This document shows, in pieces, positions 14,742 to 23,673 of a DNA stretch of 37,268 bases. Source of the DNA: an uncultured Eubacteriales bacterium (GTDB lineage Bacteria > Bacillota > Clostridia > Lachnospirales > Lachnospiraceae); contig ONSX01000007.1 of assembly GCA_900320615.1 (NCBI GenBank), positions 1 through 37,268 on the forward strand, in the 5' to 3' direction. The notes below the pieces were generated by a model. That model saw only the letters and a list, made by a program, of their open reading frames with translations, had not been told where the DNA came from and did no database searches. Every line of letters begins with the position of its first letter. The first letter of the stretch is position 1. The position numbers were made by a program, and so were the translations under genes.

Positions 14742-17700
14742 ATGCTTCAGATCAGGGATATACGGAAACAATATAAGACCGGCAGTTACGTCCAGCAGGC
14801 GCTCGGAGGCGTGAGCCTTAATCTCCGCGACAACGAATTTGTCGCGATTCTCGGTCCGAGCGGCTCCGGCAAGACGACACTGCTCAATATTATCGGCGGG
14901 CTCGACCGCTATGACAGCGGCGATCTCATCATCAACGGCGTCTCGACAAAAAAATACAGGGACAGGGACTGGGATTCCTACCGAAACCACACGATCGGCT
15001 TTGTCTTTCAAAGTTACAACCTGATCATGCACCAGACAATTCTCTCGAATGTCGAACTCGCTCTCACAATCTCCGGCATTTCCGGCGCGGAGCGGCAGAA
15101 GCGCGCCGAAGAGGCCCTGCGGAAGGTCGGCCTCGGTGAGCAGATGCACAAGAAGCCGAACCAGATGTCCGGCGGACAGATGCAGCGCGTCGCGATCGCA
15201 CGCGCCCTTGTCAATAACCCGGACATCGTGCTCGCGGATGAGCCGACGGGCGCTCTCGACAGCGACACGAGCGTGCAGGTCATGGATCTTCTGAAGGAGG
15301 TCGCAAAGGACCGCCTCGTCGTCATGGTCACGCACAATCCGGAGCTCGCGAAAAAGTACGCAACAAGAATCGTCAACATCCGCGACGGGAAAATCGAGTC
15401 CGACTCCGATCCGTACATGCCGGAAGAGACAGAAGACGCGCCGGTTCACAAGAATCTCGGCCACGCGTCCATGTCATTTCTCACGGCGCTCCACTTAAGC
15501 TTCAATAATCTGAAGACAAAGAAAGCGCGAACGCTGCTGGTTGCATTTGCCGGATCGATCGGCATCATCGGCATCGCGCTGATCCTGTCGCTCTCAAACG
15601 GCGTCAACCACTCGATTGCCGCGCAGGAGGAGGAGACGCTCTCTGCGTATCCGCTCCAGATCGAGAAGACCGGCTATGACCTCACGTCGCTCATGAGCGG
15701 CATGAACGGCTCAAATACGGAAAGCACAGAGAGCACAGAGAGCGGCCCGGTCGGCGTCACAGACATTGCCTCGAGTTTCTTTCAAAAAATGAGCAGCAAC
15801 GACCTCGCGTCGCTGAAGGCGTATCTAGGCAGCGGGAAGAGCGGCATCAGCCGCTATGTGAACGCAATCGAGTACAACTACGGCATCACACCGCAGATTT
15901 TCCGGAAGGGCACAGCAGGCGACGGTTCCGCAAAATACACACAGGTCAGCCCGAACAGGGTCTTTCAGGACGCGCTCTCAAGTCTCACCGGCAGCCAGGT
16001 CACAAGCTTCATGAGCAGTGCCATGAGCAGCGATATCTTTTACCAGCTCCCGGAAAATGAGAACCTCTACAAAAACCAGTACACGGCGGTCGCCGGTCAC
16101 TGGCCGGAAAATGACCACGAGCTCATCCTCGTTCTGGACAGCAGCGGCCGCGTGAGTGACATCACGCTATATGCGCTCGGTCTCCGCAACGAATCGGAGC
16201 TCACGGCGATGATGAAAGGATATGTGCAGAACCTGAACGACTCCGGCTCCTCATCTGCAAAGTCCGCGGCGCAGACCTCCGAAGCGGTCGTCCCGGATTC
16301 CGGGAACGCAGACAGATCGTCTGACGCCTCAAAAAGCGCTGCGGGGGGCAACTCCCCCGCCGCTTCGCAGACAGGCTCTTCGTCCCCGGAAAACGGAAGC
16401 TTTGCAGAAAGCGCCTCCTCCGGCACGGACAATGCCGCATCCCTCAGCTACAGTGACTTTCTGGGGCTTACGTTCAAGCTCGTGACGAGCAGCAGCTACT
16501 ACACATACGACAGTGAGTACGGCGTGTACACCGACAAGTCCGACAATGATGCCTATGTCCAGAATCTCGCAAAAGGCGGCGAGGACCTTACGATTGTCGG
16601 CATTGTGCAGCCGAAATCCGGCACCAGTGCCGCCATGTTAAGCAGCGGTGTCAACTACCCGCACGCACTGACTGACAGCATCATAAAAGAGGCCGCGGGC
16701 AGCGACGTCGTCAAAGCCCAGCTGAAGACGCCTGACATCAATGTCCTCACCGGAAAAAGCTTCGGTGCCGACGAAAATGCGGACACACTTGATATGAGCA
16801 AGCTGTTCACCATAAACACGGATTCCATACAGAAAGCCTTCACCGCTGATATGAGCAAGGTGGATCTCTCCTCCATCGATGCCTCGCAGCTTTCTGGCGC
16901 CTTCTCAAATATCGATCCCGGAAGCATAGATCTTAGCAATCTGATTGACCCCTCGGCGCTCGCTTCTGCGCTCCCGTCCGCCGACTCGCTCGACGTCGGA
17001 AGCCTCCTTTCCGGCGTGAAACTGAAGGTGACGCAAAGTGACCTGGAGACCCTGTTCCGGAAAATCCTGTCCGGATATCAGGCCTACAGCGCCCAGGACC
17101 CGGCAACAAACTATGCGAATCTCTCCAATGCGTTCGCGCAGTATCTAAGCTCAGATGACGCCGGAAAGCTGATCCGCGATCAGATCCTCTCGATCGTGAA
17201 GGAGAAGGCAGACGGTCTCATCTCGACAGGCGACATCGAGTCCATGCTTAAGACAATTATGGCCGGCTACGAGCAGTATGTCGCAGACAACAAGCTCGAT
17301 CCGAGTGCATTTGCCGAAAATCTCGAGAAATATCTCGCAGATGAGACGACCCAGAAGACGATCCGCGATGCCACTGCCACAATCATCGAAAAATTCCGGA
17401 ATATCGAGATGACATCAGATGACATCAGCGGCCTTGTCACCGCGCTCGCAAATGGGTATGCCACCTATGCCCGGGCCAATGACCTGCCAGATCCGTCGAA
17501 GCTTATGCCATCCTTTGCCTCATATCTGTCATCCGAAGAGGTCCAGTCCATGCTGACCGGGACGGCGGCCTCCATGATCGATACAAGTGTGCTCCAGGCG
17601 AAGATCGAGTCCCAGCTCACCTCCGCGATGAATTCGTTCACCGCGGCGCTCGGTGAGCAGGTTGGAAATGCGATGAAAGCAGTCATTGCCTCTGTCAGCT

Positions 17701-18503
17701 CGCAGCTCGAGAAGACAATCAGCGCGGCCATGACGAACTATCTGTCTTCTCTTCAAAGCAATCTGTCCGGTATGTTCCAGATTGACCCGGATGCCTTCGC
17801 GTCCGCAATCTCAATGAACATGTCCGCCGACGAGATCAGGGATCTCCTCTCCTCCCTCATGTCCGGTGGCTCTGACGCAACCTATGAGAACAACCTCACG
17901 GACTTTGGCTACGCAGACGCATCCAATCTTTCAGAGATCAGCATTTACCCGAAAGATTTTGCCGCGAAGAACAAGGTGACAGAAATTCTCGACCGGTATA
18001 ATCAGAAAATGAAGGATGCCGGCGAGGACGACAGAGTCATCACCTACACGGACATGGTCGGAACCATGATGTCGTCCGTAACAAGGATCGTCAACATGAT
18101 CACCTATGTGCTCATTGCATTCGTCGCGATCTCACTTGTCGTCTCGTCGATCATGATCGGCGTCATCACCTACATCAGTGTGCTCGAGCGGAGAAAGGAG
18201 ATCGGTATTCTGCGCGCGATCGGAGCGTCAAAGCACAACATCGCGCAGGTCTTCAATGCCGAGACTTTCATCACCGGACTGCTCGCCGGCATCATCGGCA
18301 TCGGAGTGACCCTGCTCCTCATCCCGGTCGTTAACAGCGTGATCCGCCACCTGTCACAGAGCATGACTGTGACAGCAGCTCTGCCCGTGCCGGCCGCGCT
18401 CGCGCTCATCGCGCTCAGCATCGTGCTGACGCTGCTCGCCGGTCTCATCCCCGCTCGCAAGGCGTCAAAGAGCGACCCGGTGACGGCGCTCCGGACAGAC
18501 TGA
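14742..18503 (+). CDS. ABC ATPase-FtsX permease fusion with large outer domain
   Basis: 1253 residues. A MacB/LolD-like ATPase is at 1-225: Walker A GPSGSGKT (38-45), signature MSGGQMQRVAIARAL (~142), Walker B DEP, and the LolD-type ADEPTGALDS. The first membrane segment is at ~262-285 (LLVAFAGSIGIIGIALIL), then a ~800-residue region predicted outside, then three membrane segments at the C-terminus with the FtsX motif ERRKEIGILRAIGAS. The outside region has a Ser-rich low-complexity stretch (~500-570), a leucine/serine/aspartate-rich stretch (~700-760), three tandem ~60-residue repeats (from ~763, ~825 and ~887) and long amphipathic alpha helices (~940-1040). MacB-type proteins act as mechanotransmitters or exporters of lipids, peptides or drugs; the substrate here is unknown. 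No separate partner gene is adjacent; it converges with the ABC-2 permease gene, 4 bases apart. Confidence 0.9.
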   Translation: MLQIRDIRKQYKTGSYVQQALGGVSLNLRDNEFVAILGPSGSGKTTLLNIIGGLDRYDSGDLIINGVSTKKYRDRDWDSYRNHTIGFVFQSYNLIMHQTILSNVELALTISGISGAERQKRAEEALRKVGLGEQMHKKPNQMSGGQMQRVAIARALVNNPDIVLADEPTGALDSDTSVQVMDLLKEVAKDRLVVMVTHNPELAKKYATRIVNIRDGKIESDSDPYMPEETEDAPVHKNLGHASMSFLTALHLSFNNLKTKKARTLLVAFAGSIGIIGIALILSLSNGVNHSIAAQEEETLSAYPLQIEKTGYDLTSLMSGMNGSNTESTESTESGPVGVTDIASSFFQKMSSNDLASLKAYLGSGKSGISRYVNAIEYNYGITPQIFRKGTAGDGSAKYTQVSPNRVFQDALSSLTGSQVTSFMSSAMSSDIFYQLPENENLYKNQYTAVAGHWPENDHELILVLDSSGRVSDITLYALGLRNESELTAMMKGYVQNLNDSGSSSAKSAAQTSEAVVPDSGNADRSSDASKSAAGGNSPAASQTGSSSPENGSFAESASSGTDNAASLSYSDFLGLTFKLVTSSSYYTYDSEYGVYTDKSDNDAYVQNLAKGGEDLTIVGIVQPKSGTSAAMLSSGVNYPHALTDSIIKEAAGSDVVKAQLKTPDINVLTGKSFGADENADTLDMSKLFTINTDSIQKAFTADMSKVDLSSIDASQLSGAFSNIDPGSIDLSNLIDPSALASALPSADSLDVGSLLSGVKLKVTQSDLETLFRKILSGYQAYSAQDPATNYANLSNAFAQYLSSDDAGKLIRDQILSIVKEKADGLISTGDIESMLKTIMAGYEQYVADNKLDPSAFAENLEKYLADETTQKTIRDATATIIEKFRNIEMTSDDISGLVTALANGYATYARANDLPDPSKLMPSFASYLSSEEVQSMLTGTAASMIDTSVLQAKIESQLTSAMNSFTAALGEQVGNAMKAVIASVSSQLEKTISAAMTNYLSSLQSNLSGMFQIDPDAFASAISMNMSADEIRDLLSSLMSGGSDATYENNLTDFGYADASNLSEISIYPKDFAAKNKVTEILDRYNQKMKDAGEDDRVITYTDMVGTMMSSVTRIVNMITYVLIAFVAISLVVSSIMIGVITYISVLERRKEIGILRAIGASKHNIAQVFNAETFITGLLAGIIGIGVTLLLIPVVNSVIRHLSQSMTVTAALPVPAALALIALSIVLTLLAGLIPARKASKSDPVTALRTD

Positions 18504-18507
18504 AGAT

Positions 18508-19683
18508 TCAGGAATTTGCTCTCCCCCTGTCCTTCGTAAGAACCAGCGTAATCATAACGAGCGCGACCACGAAGGCAGCCTGGATGAGGAAGGCGTCGCG
18601 GATCTTTGCCATTGCCTGGCCGCTCAGAGACGAAAATCGTCCCAGCAGATCGTTGACCGTCTCGTATCAGTAGAATGGCAGAAATCTTCCCACTGACTGC
18701 ATGCCCTTTCCCATAAGATCGAGCGGAACAAAGACGCCGCACATAAAACTCACGCCAAGTCCGATGATATTGACCATCGCGGAGAGCGCCTGTGTGCTCC
18801 GGATCAGTGAGCCAGTCAGCATGGCAAGCGCAGCGCTGTCCGCAAGAAGCAAAAGGCTGTTGCCGATATAAAGGCCTATATGCTCAGCTCCGTAGAACTC
18901 CGGGTGGCCGGTCAGCGCCGGAAGCAGCATGGAGACAAGCCAGAGTCCCGCAAATAGAACGAAAAATGCCAGCGAACGCTGCACAGCCATCCCTGATCCG
19001 GTGACCGGAGACGCGGCGATGCGGGCACGGACGGTCCGGCTGCTGAAGGCCTGCATGACCGTTCCGACCGCGTAGATCGAAACGCTGAGATAAAGATACG
19101 GGAGCAGGCGGAACGCGTACAAATATCCGGGCTGACTCTCTCCGGTGCCCTTTCCTTTCCGGATCGTGACTGCAGCCTCATCATCGGCCAGTGCCCCGGC
19201 TCTTTCGCAAGCTTCCTCATCCGTCATGCCGGAAGCCCGGAGCGCGCGCATCCGGTTAAGACACTGCGAGAGCTCAGCGCGCATAAGCTGTCCCTCCGTC
19301 GATCCCGGGACACTGCTCACAACGAGCTTTGCCTGTTCATTTTTCGCAGACGAATCAAAGAGAGAAGTTGTAAAGCCCTTCGGAATCCGGATGACAAAAT
19401 CAATCTCCCGATAGTAGAGTTTCCGTGACAGCGCTTCCGCCGACGCACCCGTGAGCGTCACGTCATTATTTTTTCTGAGAAACCGGATCACACCATCGGC
19501 GGCCGCCCCTCCATCCTCATCGACGACGGCGATGCCAACGCTCCCGCGGCGGAACAGATCTGTCTGCGTCTTCTCAGTCTGGCTCGCCATGCCAATGGTG
19601 ACGAAGAGTACAATGGCAAGGTACATGAGGTTCTGCCCCATGTTCCGCCAGATAATCTTCAGATATCCCTTACAGACTGTCAT
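18508..19683 (-). pseudogene. ABC-2 type permease, interrupted by in-frame TGA
   Basis: ABC-2/YhgE-type export permease. The start has GGAGG 7 bases before the ATG and overlaps the end of the upstream permease by 14 bases. It has the usual plan: one N-terminal membrane segment (~20-32), an extracellular domain to ~190, then several membrane segments. Translation stops at a TGA (18669-18667) after 338 codons, right after VGRFLPFY. Family members have Trp here (PfyW), so TGG to TGA is the simple explanation. The frame continues open for 52 codons (YETVNDLL ... a last membrane helix FVVALVMITLVLT, TKDRGRANS) to a second stop at 18508, giving the usual full length of about 391. Losing the last membrane helix probably inactivates it. 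Confidence 0.8.
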
Positions 19684-20779
19684 ATCTCGTCCTCCGCATC
19701 ATAAGAAATGCAATGCTCGCAAGTCCGAAACTGATACCCGCGAGTGTCGCAAGGCACCGCGCAAGGCCGCGCCTGTCCGGATAAATATTGATGTAATAAA
19801 ATGCATCGCTGATGACGGCCGACGGATTGACCCGGTTGATAAGCGGCGCGCGCTCCTCAACGATCTGCTTCATGTCACCGATCATCATGCCGGCAAGAAA
19901 GCTGCAAAGAAGCGGGACACTGATCGAAAGGCCGATCCGTATGCTCTTACTGATCCTTCCCGCACAGCCGAGCACAATGCCAAACGACACGCCGGTCAGT
20001 GATCCGCATGCGCAGACAAGAAGTGTCGCGATGAGGTTTCCGGACAGCCGGATGTCCAGCACAAAGTCAAGAAATGCAAGCAGCGCGAGCACCAGACAGA
20101 ACTGAACGCTGAAACCGACCAGCATATCGGTCAGGACCATTTTTCCCTTGCGGACGGGCGCAATAGAGCGCCTTGCCGCGAGGACCGACTGATTGGCCGT
20201 GCACTCCTCTCCGAGCTCCATGCCCATAAAGCAGCCGAAGAAACAGGCCATACCGATCAGCGCGTAAAAATAATCCATCGTGTAGTTATAGGTTTTCCCG
20301 CCGAGCGTCTCCTCCCTCAGGTACGAGTTCTGCTCCGCCAGCAATCTGACCGCCGCCTCAAAGCCCTCCGGGCGCTCATCTGCCACCTCCGCAAGAAGCG
20401 ATACGTCGCCGAGATAAGAATCGAGTGCCGATGCAAGAACCGTCTGCGAAAGGCCGCTCGCTGCAACGGTGAGCGACGGCGTCTCATTTTCATAATAGAT
20501 GCCGCTCACTTTCCCGGAGTCGAGCGCATGCGCGGCCTCCTCTTCGCCCATCGTCTCCGCCTCAATCAGCTCGCCGTCGATGTCCTTGAGAAACAATTCA
20601 AACGTCTCATTTTTATTCCGTATCACGACGGCCGCCGGTATATTCTTCCAAGTCTCCTCGCCCAGATCCTTGAAGGAAAAATTAAAGAGAAGGGCAAGCG
20701 CGATCGGAAAAATAAGGGCCCAGAATATATTTCCGCGGTTCCGGAGGACCTGCAAGAACCGGTATCTGATTTCTGTCAT
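19670..20779 (-). CDS. ABC-2 type exporter permease
   Basis: 369 residues, permease partner of the interrupted gene. One membrane segment lies near 18-34 (IFWALIFPIALALLFNF), an extracellular domain follows to ~165, then five membrane segments (from YALIGMACFFGCFMGME to SFGLASIAFLMM). GGAGG precedes the ATG by 8 bases. It sits 15 bases after the ATPase gene and overlaps the next permease by 14 bases, a tight three-gene operon of the kind regulated by LiaRS/DesKR-like pairs. Substrate unknown. Confidence 0.88.
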   Translation of the reverse strand: MTEIRYRFLQVLRNRGNIFWALIFPIALALLFNFSFKDLGEETWKNIPAAVVIRNKNETFELFLKDIDGELIEAETMGEEEAAHALDSGKVSGIYYENETPSLTVAASGLSQTVLASALDSYLGDVSLLAEVADERPEGFEAAVRLLAEQNSYLREETLGGKTYNYTMDYFYALIGMACFFGCFMGMELGEECTANQSVLAARRSIAPVRKGKMVLTDMLVGFSVQFCLVLALLAFLDFVLDIRLSGNLIATLLVCACGSLTGVSFGIVLGCAGRISKSIRIGLSISVPLLCSFLAGMMIGDMKQIVEERAPLINRVNPSAVISDAFYYINIYPDRRGLARCLATLAGISFGLASIAFLMMRRTRYDSL

Positions 20780-20794
20780 TTCATTTTCCTCCGC

Positions 20795-21733
20795 TCATTC
20801 CCGGAGTTCTTTTCCGGTTATCTCAAGGAATACGTCATTCAAAGTCGGCATCTCGGAAAAGACGCGGCCGAACGTGATCTGCTCCCGCTCAAGGCCATGC
20901 AGAACCTCGAGAAGATGATTGCGCCCACCGGAGAACCGGATTTTCAGAACGCCGTCTCTGTAGCTCGTCTCGAAGACATCCGGCATGGATCGGATGCCCT
21001 GAATGCGCTCTTCGTCGAGCGCGATTCCCTCGATCGTGACCGTCTCGCCGGTCCTGATCATCGCTTTCAGCTGCTCCGCCGTACCGGTGGCGACGTTTCT
21101 CCCGCGGTCGATGATCGTGAGCCTTGTGCAGAGCTGTTCGGCCTCTTCCATGTAATGCGTCGTATAGATCACAGTCGATCCCCGTCGATTCAGCTCGCGG
21201 ATTCCCTCAAGGATATGGTTCCTGCTCTGCGGGTCGACAGCGACCGTCGGCTCATCCATAATAATCAGCTCCGGCTGGTGCGCGATGCCGCAGGCGATAT
21301 TGAGGCGGAGGAGGCCGCCTGAGAGCTGCCGCGGACGCTTCTTCAGCTGCTCCTCGAGGCCCGTGAACACAATGGCCTCGTCAACCATCTGCTTTCGTTT
21401 TGCCTTGTCCTTCACATAGAGGCCGCAGAAATAATCGATGTTTTCATAGACGGACATCTGGCCGAAGACGGCCACGTCCTGAAAGACAACACCGATCCTT
21501 CCCTTCAGCGCATAGGCGGACGGCGTCATTTCCCGGCCGAAGACCTCGACTGTTCCGCGGTCATATTTCAGCAGCGCGAGGAGACAGCCGATCGCTGTCG
21601 ACTTGCCTGATCCGTTCGGACCAAGCAGGCCGAAGATTTCTCCTTCCTCTACACTGAGGTCCAGGTGATCAAGCGCCAGTACATCGCCGTAGCGCTTCAC
21701 AAGATCCCTGATTTTCACTACTTCCTCTGCCAT
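20795..21733 (-). CDS. ABC transporter ATPase (ABC-2 exporter), odd C-loop
   Basis: 312 residues from the ATG at 21733 (MAEEVV), which has GGAG 5 bases upstream; a longer frame reaches 21754. It is a CcmA/DrrA-type exporter ATPase: Walker A GPNGSGKS, Walker B IIMDEPTVAVDPQSRN, H-loop TTHYMEEAE, and a C-terminal DrrA-type domain. The signature region reads LSGGLLRLNIACGIAH. Relatives usually have one more basic residue (LSGGMxRRLNIACGIAH), so a codon seems to be missing in a CTC CTC CGC run. This could weaken it. First gene of the exporter operon. Confidence 0.88.
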   Translation of the reverse strand: MAEEVVKIRDLVKRYGDVLALDHLDLSVEEGEIFGLLGPNGSGKSTAIGCLLALLKYDRGTVEVFGREMTPSAYALKGRIGVVFQDVAVFGQMSVYENIDYFCGLYVKDKAKRKQMVDEAIVFTGLEEQLKKRPRQLSGGLLRLNIACGIAHQPELIIMDEPTVAVDPQSRNHILEGIRELNRRGSTVIYTTHYMEEAEQLCTRLTIIDRGRNVATGTAEQLKAMIRTGETVTIEGIALDEERIQGIRSMPDVFETSYRDGVLKIRFSGGRNHLLEVLHGLEREQITFGRVFSEMPTLNDVFLEITGKELRE

Positions 21734-21839
21734 AATTCTCCTTCCAGCCGGCACATGCCAGGCAGAAACAGTATTTGCTCTGTTTTCATAGTAGCAAAGG
21801 AAGAACCAGCCGCACAGTGTCGTCTGTCAGCACTTTCCA

Positions 21840-21868
21840 ATGACATTTGTCATAGTTTATGGGATAAT
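21840..21868 (+). promoter_or_regulatory. Histidine kinase promoter with overlapping dyad
   Basis: ATGACA (21840-21845), 17-bp spacer, GATAAT (21863-21868). The -35 is the left arm of a perfect inverted repeat ATGACA-TT-TGTCAT (21840-21853), a plausible response-regulator site that would give autorepression or activation. Confidence 0.6.
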
Positions 21869-21914
21869 AATTTCAAACTAACAGGGCCATTCGTCCTGCC
21901 AGAAAGGCGTTCCG

Positions 21915-22988
21915 ATGGCATATCGTACATATACATGGATCACAGATGAGATACTCATCCTCGTTTTCTGTCTCCTGACATTACTTCTTCACAGCGTGAC
22001 GGCAAACTTTATCCTGTGCATGTTTCTGTCGCTCGCCGTCTCGCTTGCATCAGAGCTTCCCCACGGAAAATGCGGGAAGGCCCTCGTGCAGCTCCTCTGG
22101 CCCATTCTCTGCCTCGCAGTCCCCGAGGGCTGGTATTTTCTACCACTATCCGGCTTTGCGACGGCCCGCGCAGCTCTCTGGATTCTCTATATTCCGGACG
22201 CTCTTGTCCTTTTGTACCGGGGAAAGCAAGAGCCGGCGGCCGCTGCATTTCTCCTGACCGGTATGGCCCTTGCATTCGCGCTGGCCCGGAAAAATACGCA
22301 GCTCAACGAACAGACAATGAAAATGAACCAAAGCCGCGATGACATCACGGCGAGGAGCAAGGCCCTTGCGGAGCGCAACCGGGAGCTTCAGCGGCAGCAG
22401 GACGCAGAGATCTACGCCGCTACGCTGAAGGAGCGAAACCGCATCGCCTGGCAGATTCACGACAATGTCGGCCACATTCTGTCCAGGACGATCCTGATGG
22501 TCGGTGCACTAAAGACCGTCAATGAAAGCCCGAAACTTACAGAGCCTCTGGATCAGATCGAGTGCTCGCTTCAGGCAGCCATGAACAGCATCCGGGAGAG
22601 CGTGCGGGAGCTTCATGACGACTCCATCGATCTCAGGGCATCGTCCGAGGCACTTCTCCGGGGCTTTACGTTCTGCCCGGCGGAATTTCGCTATGACATG
22701 AATGTTCACGCGAATCCCGCAGTGAAGTACGCTTTCCTCGCCGTCCTCAGGGAATCGCTGGAGCAGATCGAAAAGCTGGGCAGTGCGAGTCTTGTTATGG
22801 TTCGTATGCAGGAGCATCCCGGCATGTACCAGATCGTCGTGCAAAGCGACGGTGTCTCCTGCCCCCCTGACTTCTCTGACCTTGAGGAGCGGTTCCGTCA
22901 GCTCGGGGGCACGATCTTTATTTCTCACGAAAATGGGTTCGGCGTCTTTGCGATGGTTCCGCGGGCGCAGAAGGAAGGAGAAGCATAA
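21915..22988 (+). CDS. Sensor histidine kinase, degenerate ATPase domain
   Basis: 357 residues, a NarX/DesK/LiaS-type kinase that should pair with the next gene, 3 bases downstream. About four N-terminal membrane segments (12-125), a coiled coil (~128-170) and a HisKA_3 dimerisation domain with phospho-acceptor H182 in ERNRIAWQIHDNVGH. The C-terminal HATPase region is short and unusual: the N-box has RESLEQIEKLGSA where relatives have an Asn and His (..SN..KH..), and the ATP-lid GxGL is absent (PPDFSDLEERF). A conserved LGGTIFISHENGFGVFAMVP end remains. Kinase activity is doubtful. No RBS stronger than GAAAGG is seen. It belongs to the same module as the exporter on the opposite strand. Confidence 0.85.
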   Translation: MAYRTYTWITDEILILVFCLLTLLLHSVTANFILCMFLSLAVSLASELPHGKCGKALVQLLWPILCLAVPEGWYFLPLSGFATARAALWILYIPDALVLLYRGKQEPAAAAFLLTGMALAFALARKNTQLNEQTMKMNQSRDDITARSKALAERNRELQRQQDAEIYAATLKERNRIAWQIHDNVGHILSRTILMVGALKTVNESPKLTEPLDQIECSLQAAMNSIRESVRELHDDSIDLRASSEALLRGFTFCPAEFRYDMNVHANPAVKYAFLAVLRESLEQIEKLGSASLVMVRMQEHPGMYQIVVQSDGVSCPPDFSDLEERFRQLGGTIFISHENGFGVFAMVPRAQKEGEA

Positions 22989-22991
22989 GAC

Positions 22992-23618
22992 ATGCATGTT
23001 GCAGTGATCGATGATGATCCGCTGATCACAATCGCTCTCAGAACAATTCTGGAGGCCGATCCAGACGTCTCTGTCTGCGCGTCAGGCGGCAGCGGCGAGG
23101 ACGCAGTCCGCATTTTCCGCGCGCTAAGGCCCGATATTCTTCTCATGGATATCCGGATGAAAGGCATGGATGGCCTTGCGGCGGCCGAACAAATACTCCG
23201 TGCAGATCCGTCTGCGAAGATTCTTCTTCTCACAACATTTCTCGATGACGAGTACATCGTCCGGGCGATCCGCGCCGGGGCCCGCGGGTATCTGCTCAAG
23301 CAGGATTATGCAAGCATCGTGCCCGCCCTGAAGGCCGTCGTTTCCGGCCAGACCGTGTTCGGAAAGGACATCAGCGACAAGATTCCGGAGCTCATCAATA
23401 AGAAACCTGAGGCAGGCCTCGGTGATCTTCCGCTCAGCGACCGCGAAAAGGCGGTCATCGCGCTCGTTGCAGACGGACTTTCAAACCATGAAATCGCGGA
23501 ATAGATGCACCTGTCCGAAGGTACGGTGCGGAATTACCTCAGCGTAATTCTCGACAAGCTCGATCTCCGCGACCGCACGCAGCTTGCGGTCTTCTACCTG
23601 CGGGGCGGACGCCGGTGA
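22992..23618 (+). pseudogene. NarL/LiaR-type response regulator, interrupted by TAG
   Basis: The receiver domain (1-~120) is intact: D7, D8, D9 acidic pocket, phospho-acceptor D53, T81/T82 and K103. After a linker the LuxR-type HTH begins (LSDREKAVIALVADGLSNHEIAE), but a TAG at 23502-23504 ends translation at residue 170, within the HTH. The frame continues in register as MHLSEGTVRNYLSVILDKL and on to a TGA at 23616-23618, i.e. the recognition helix and last helix are preserved. The codon lost is usually Lys, Arg or Thr. TAG is followed at once by ATG, so reinitiation could make a 37-residue HTH piece. A sequencing error is the main alternative. Confidence 0.8.
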
Positions 23619-23673
23619 CATGGCATTGCCGCGCTGCATAATGTGATAATCCTCAAGCGGCTGTCAAATGATG

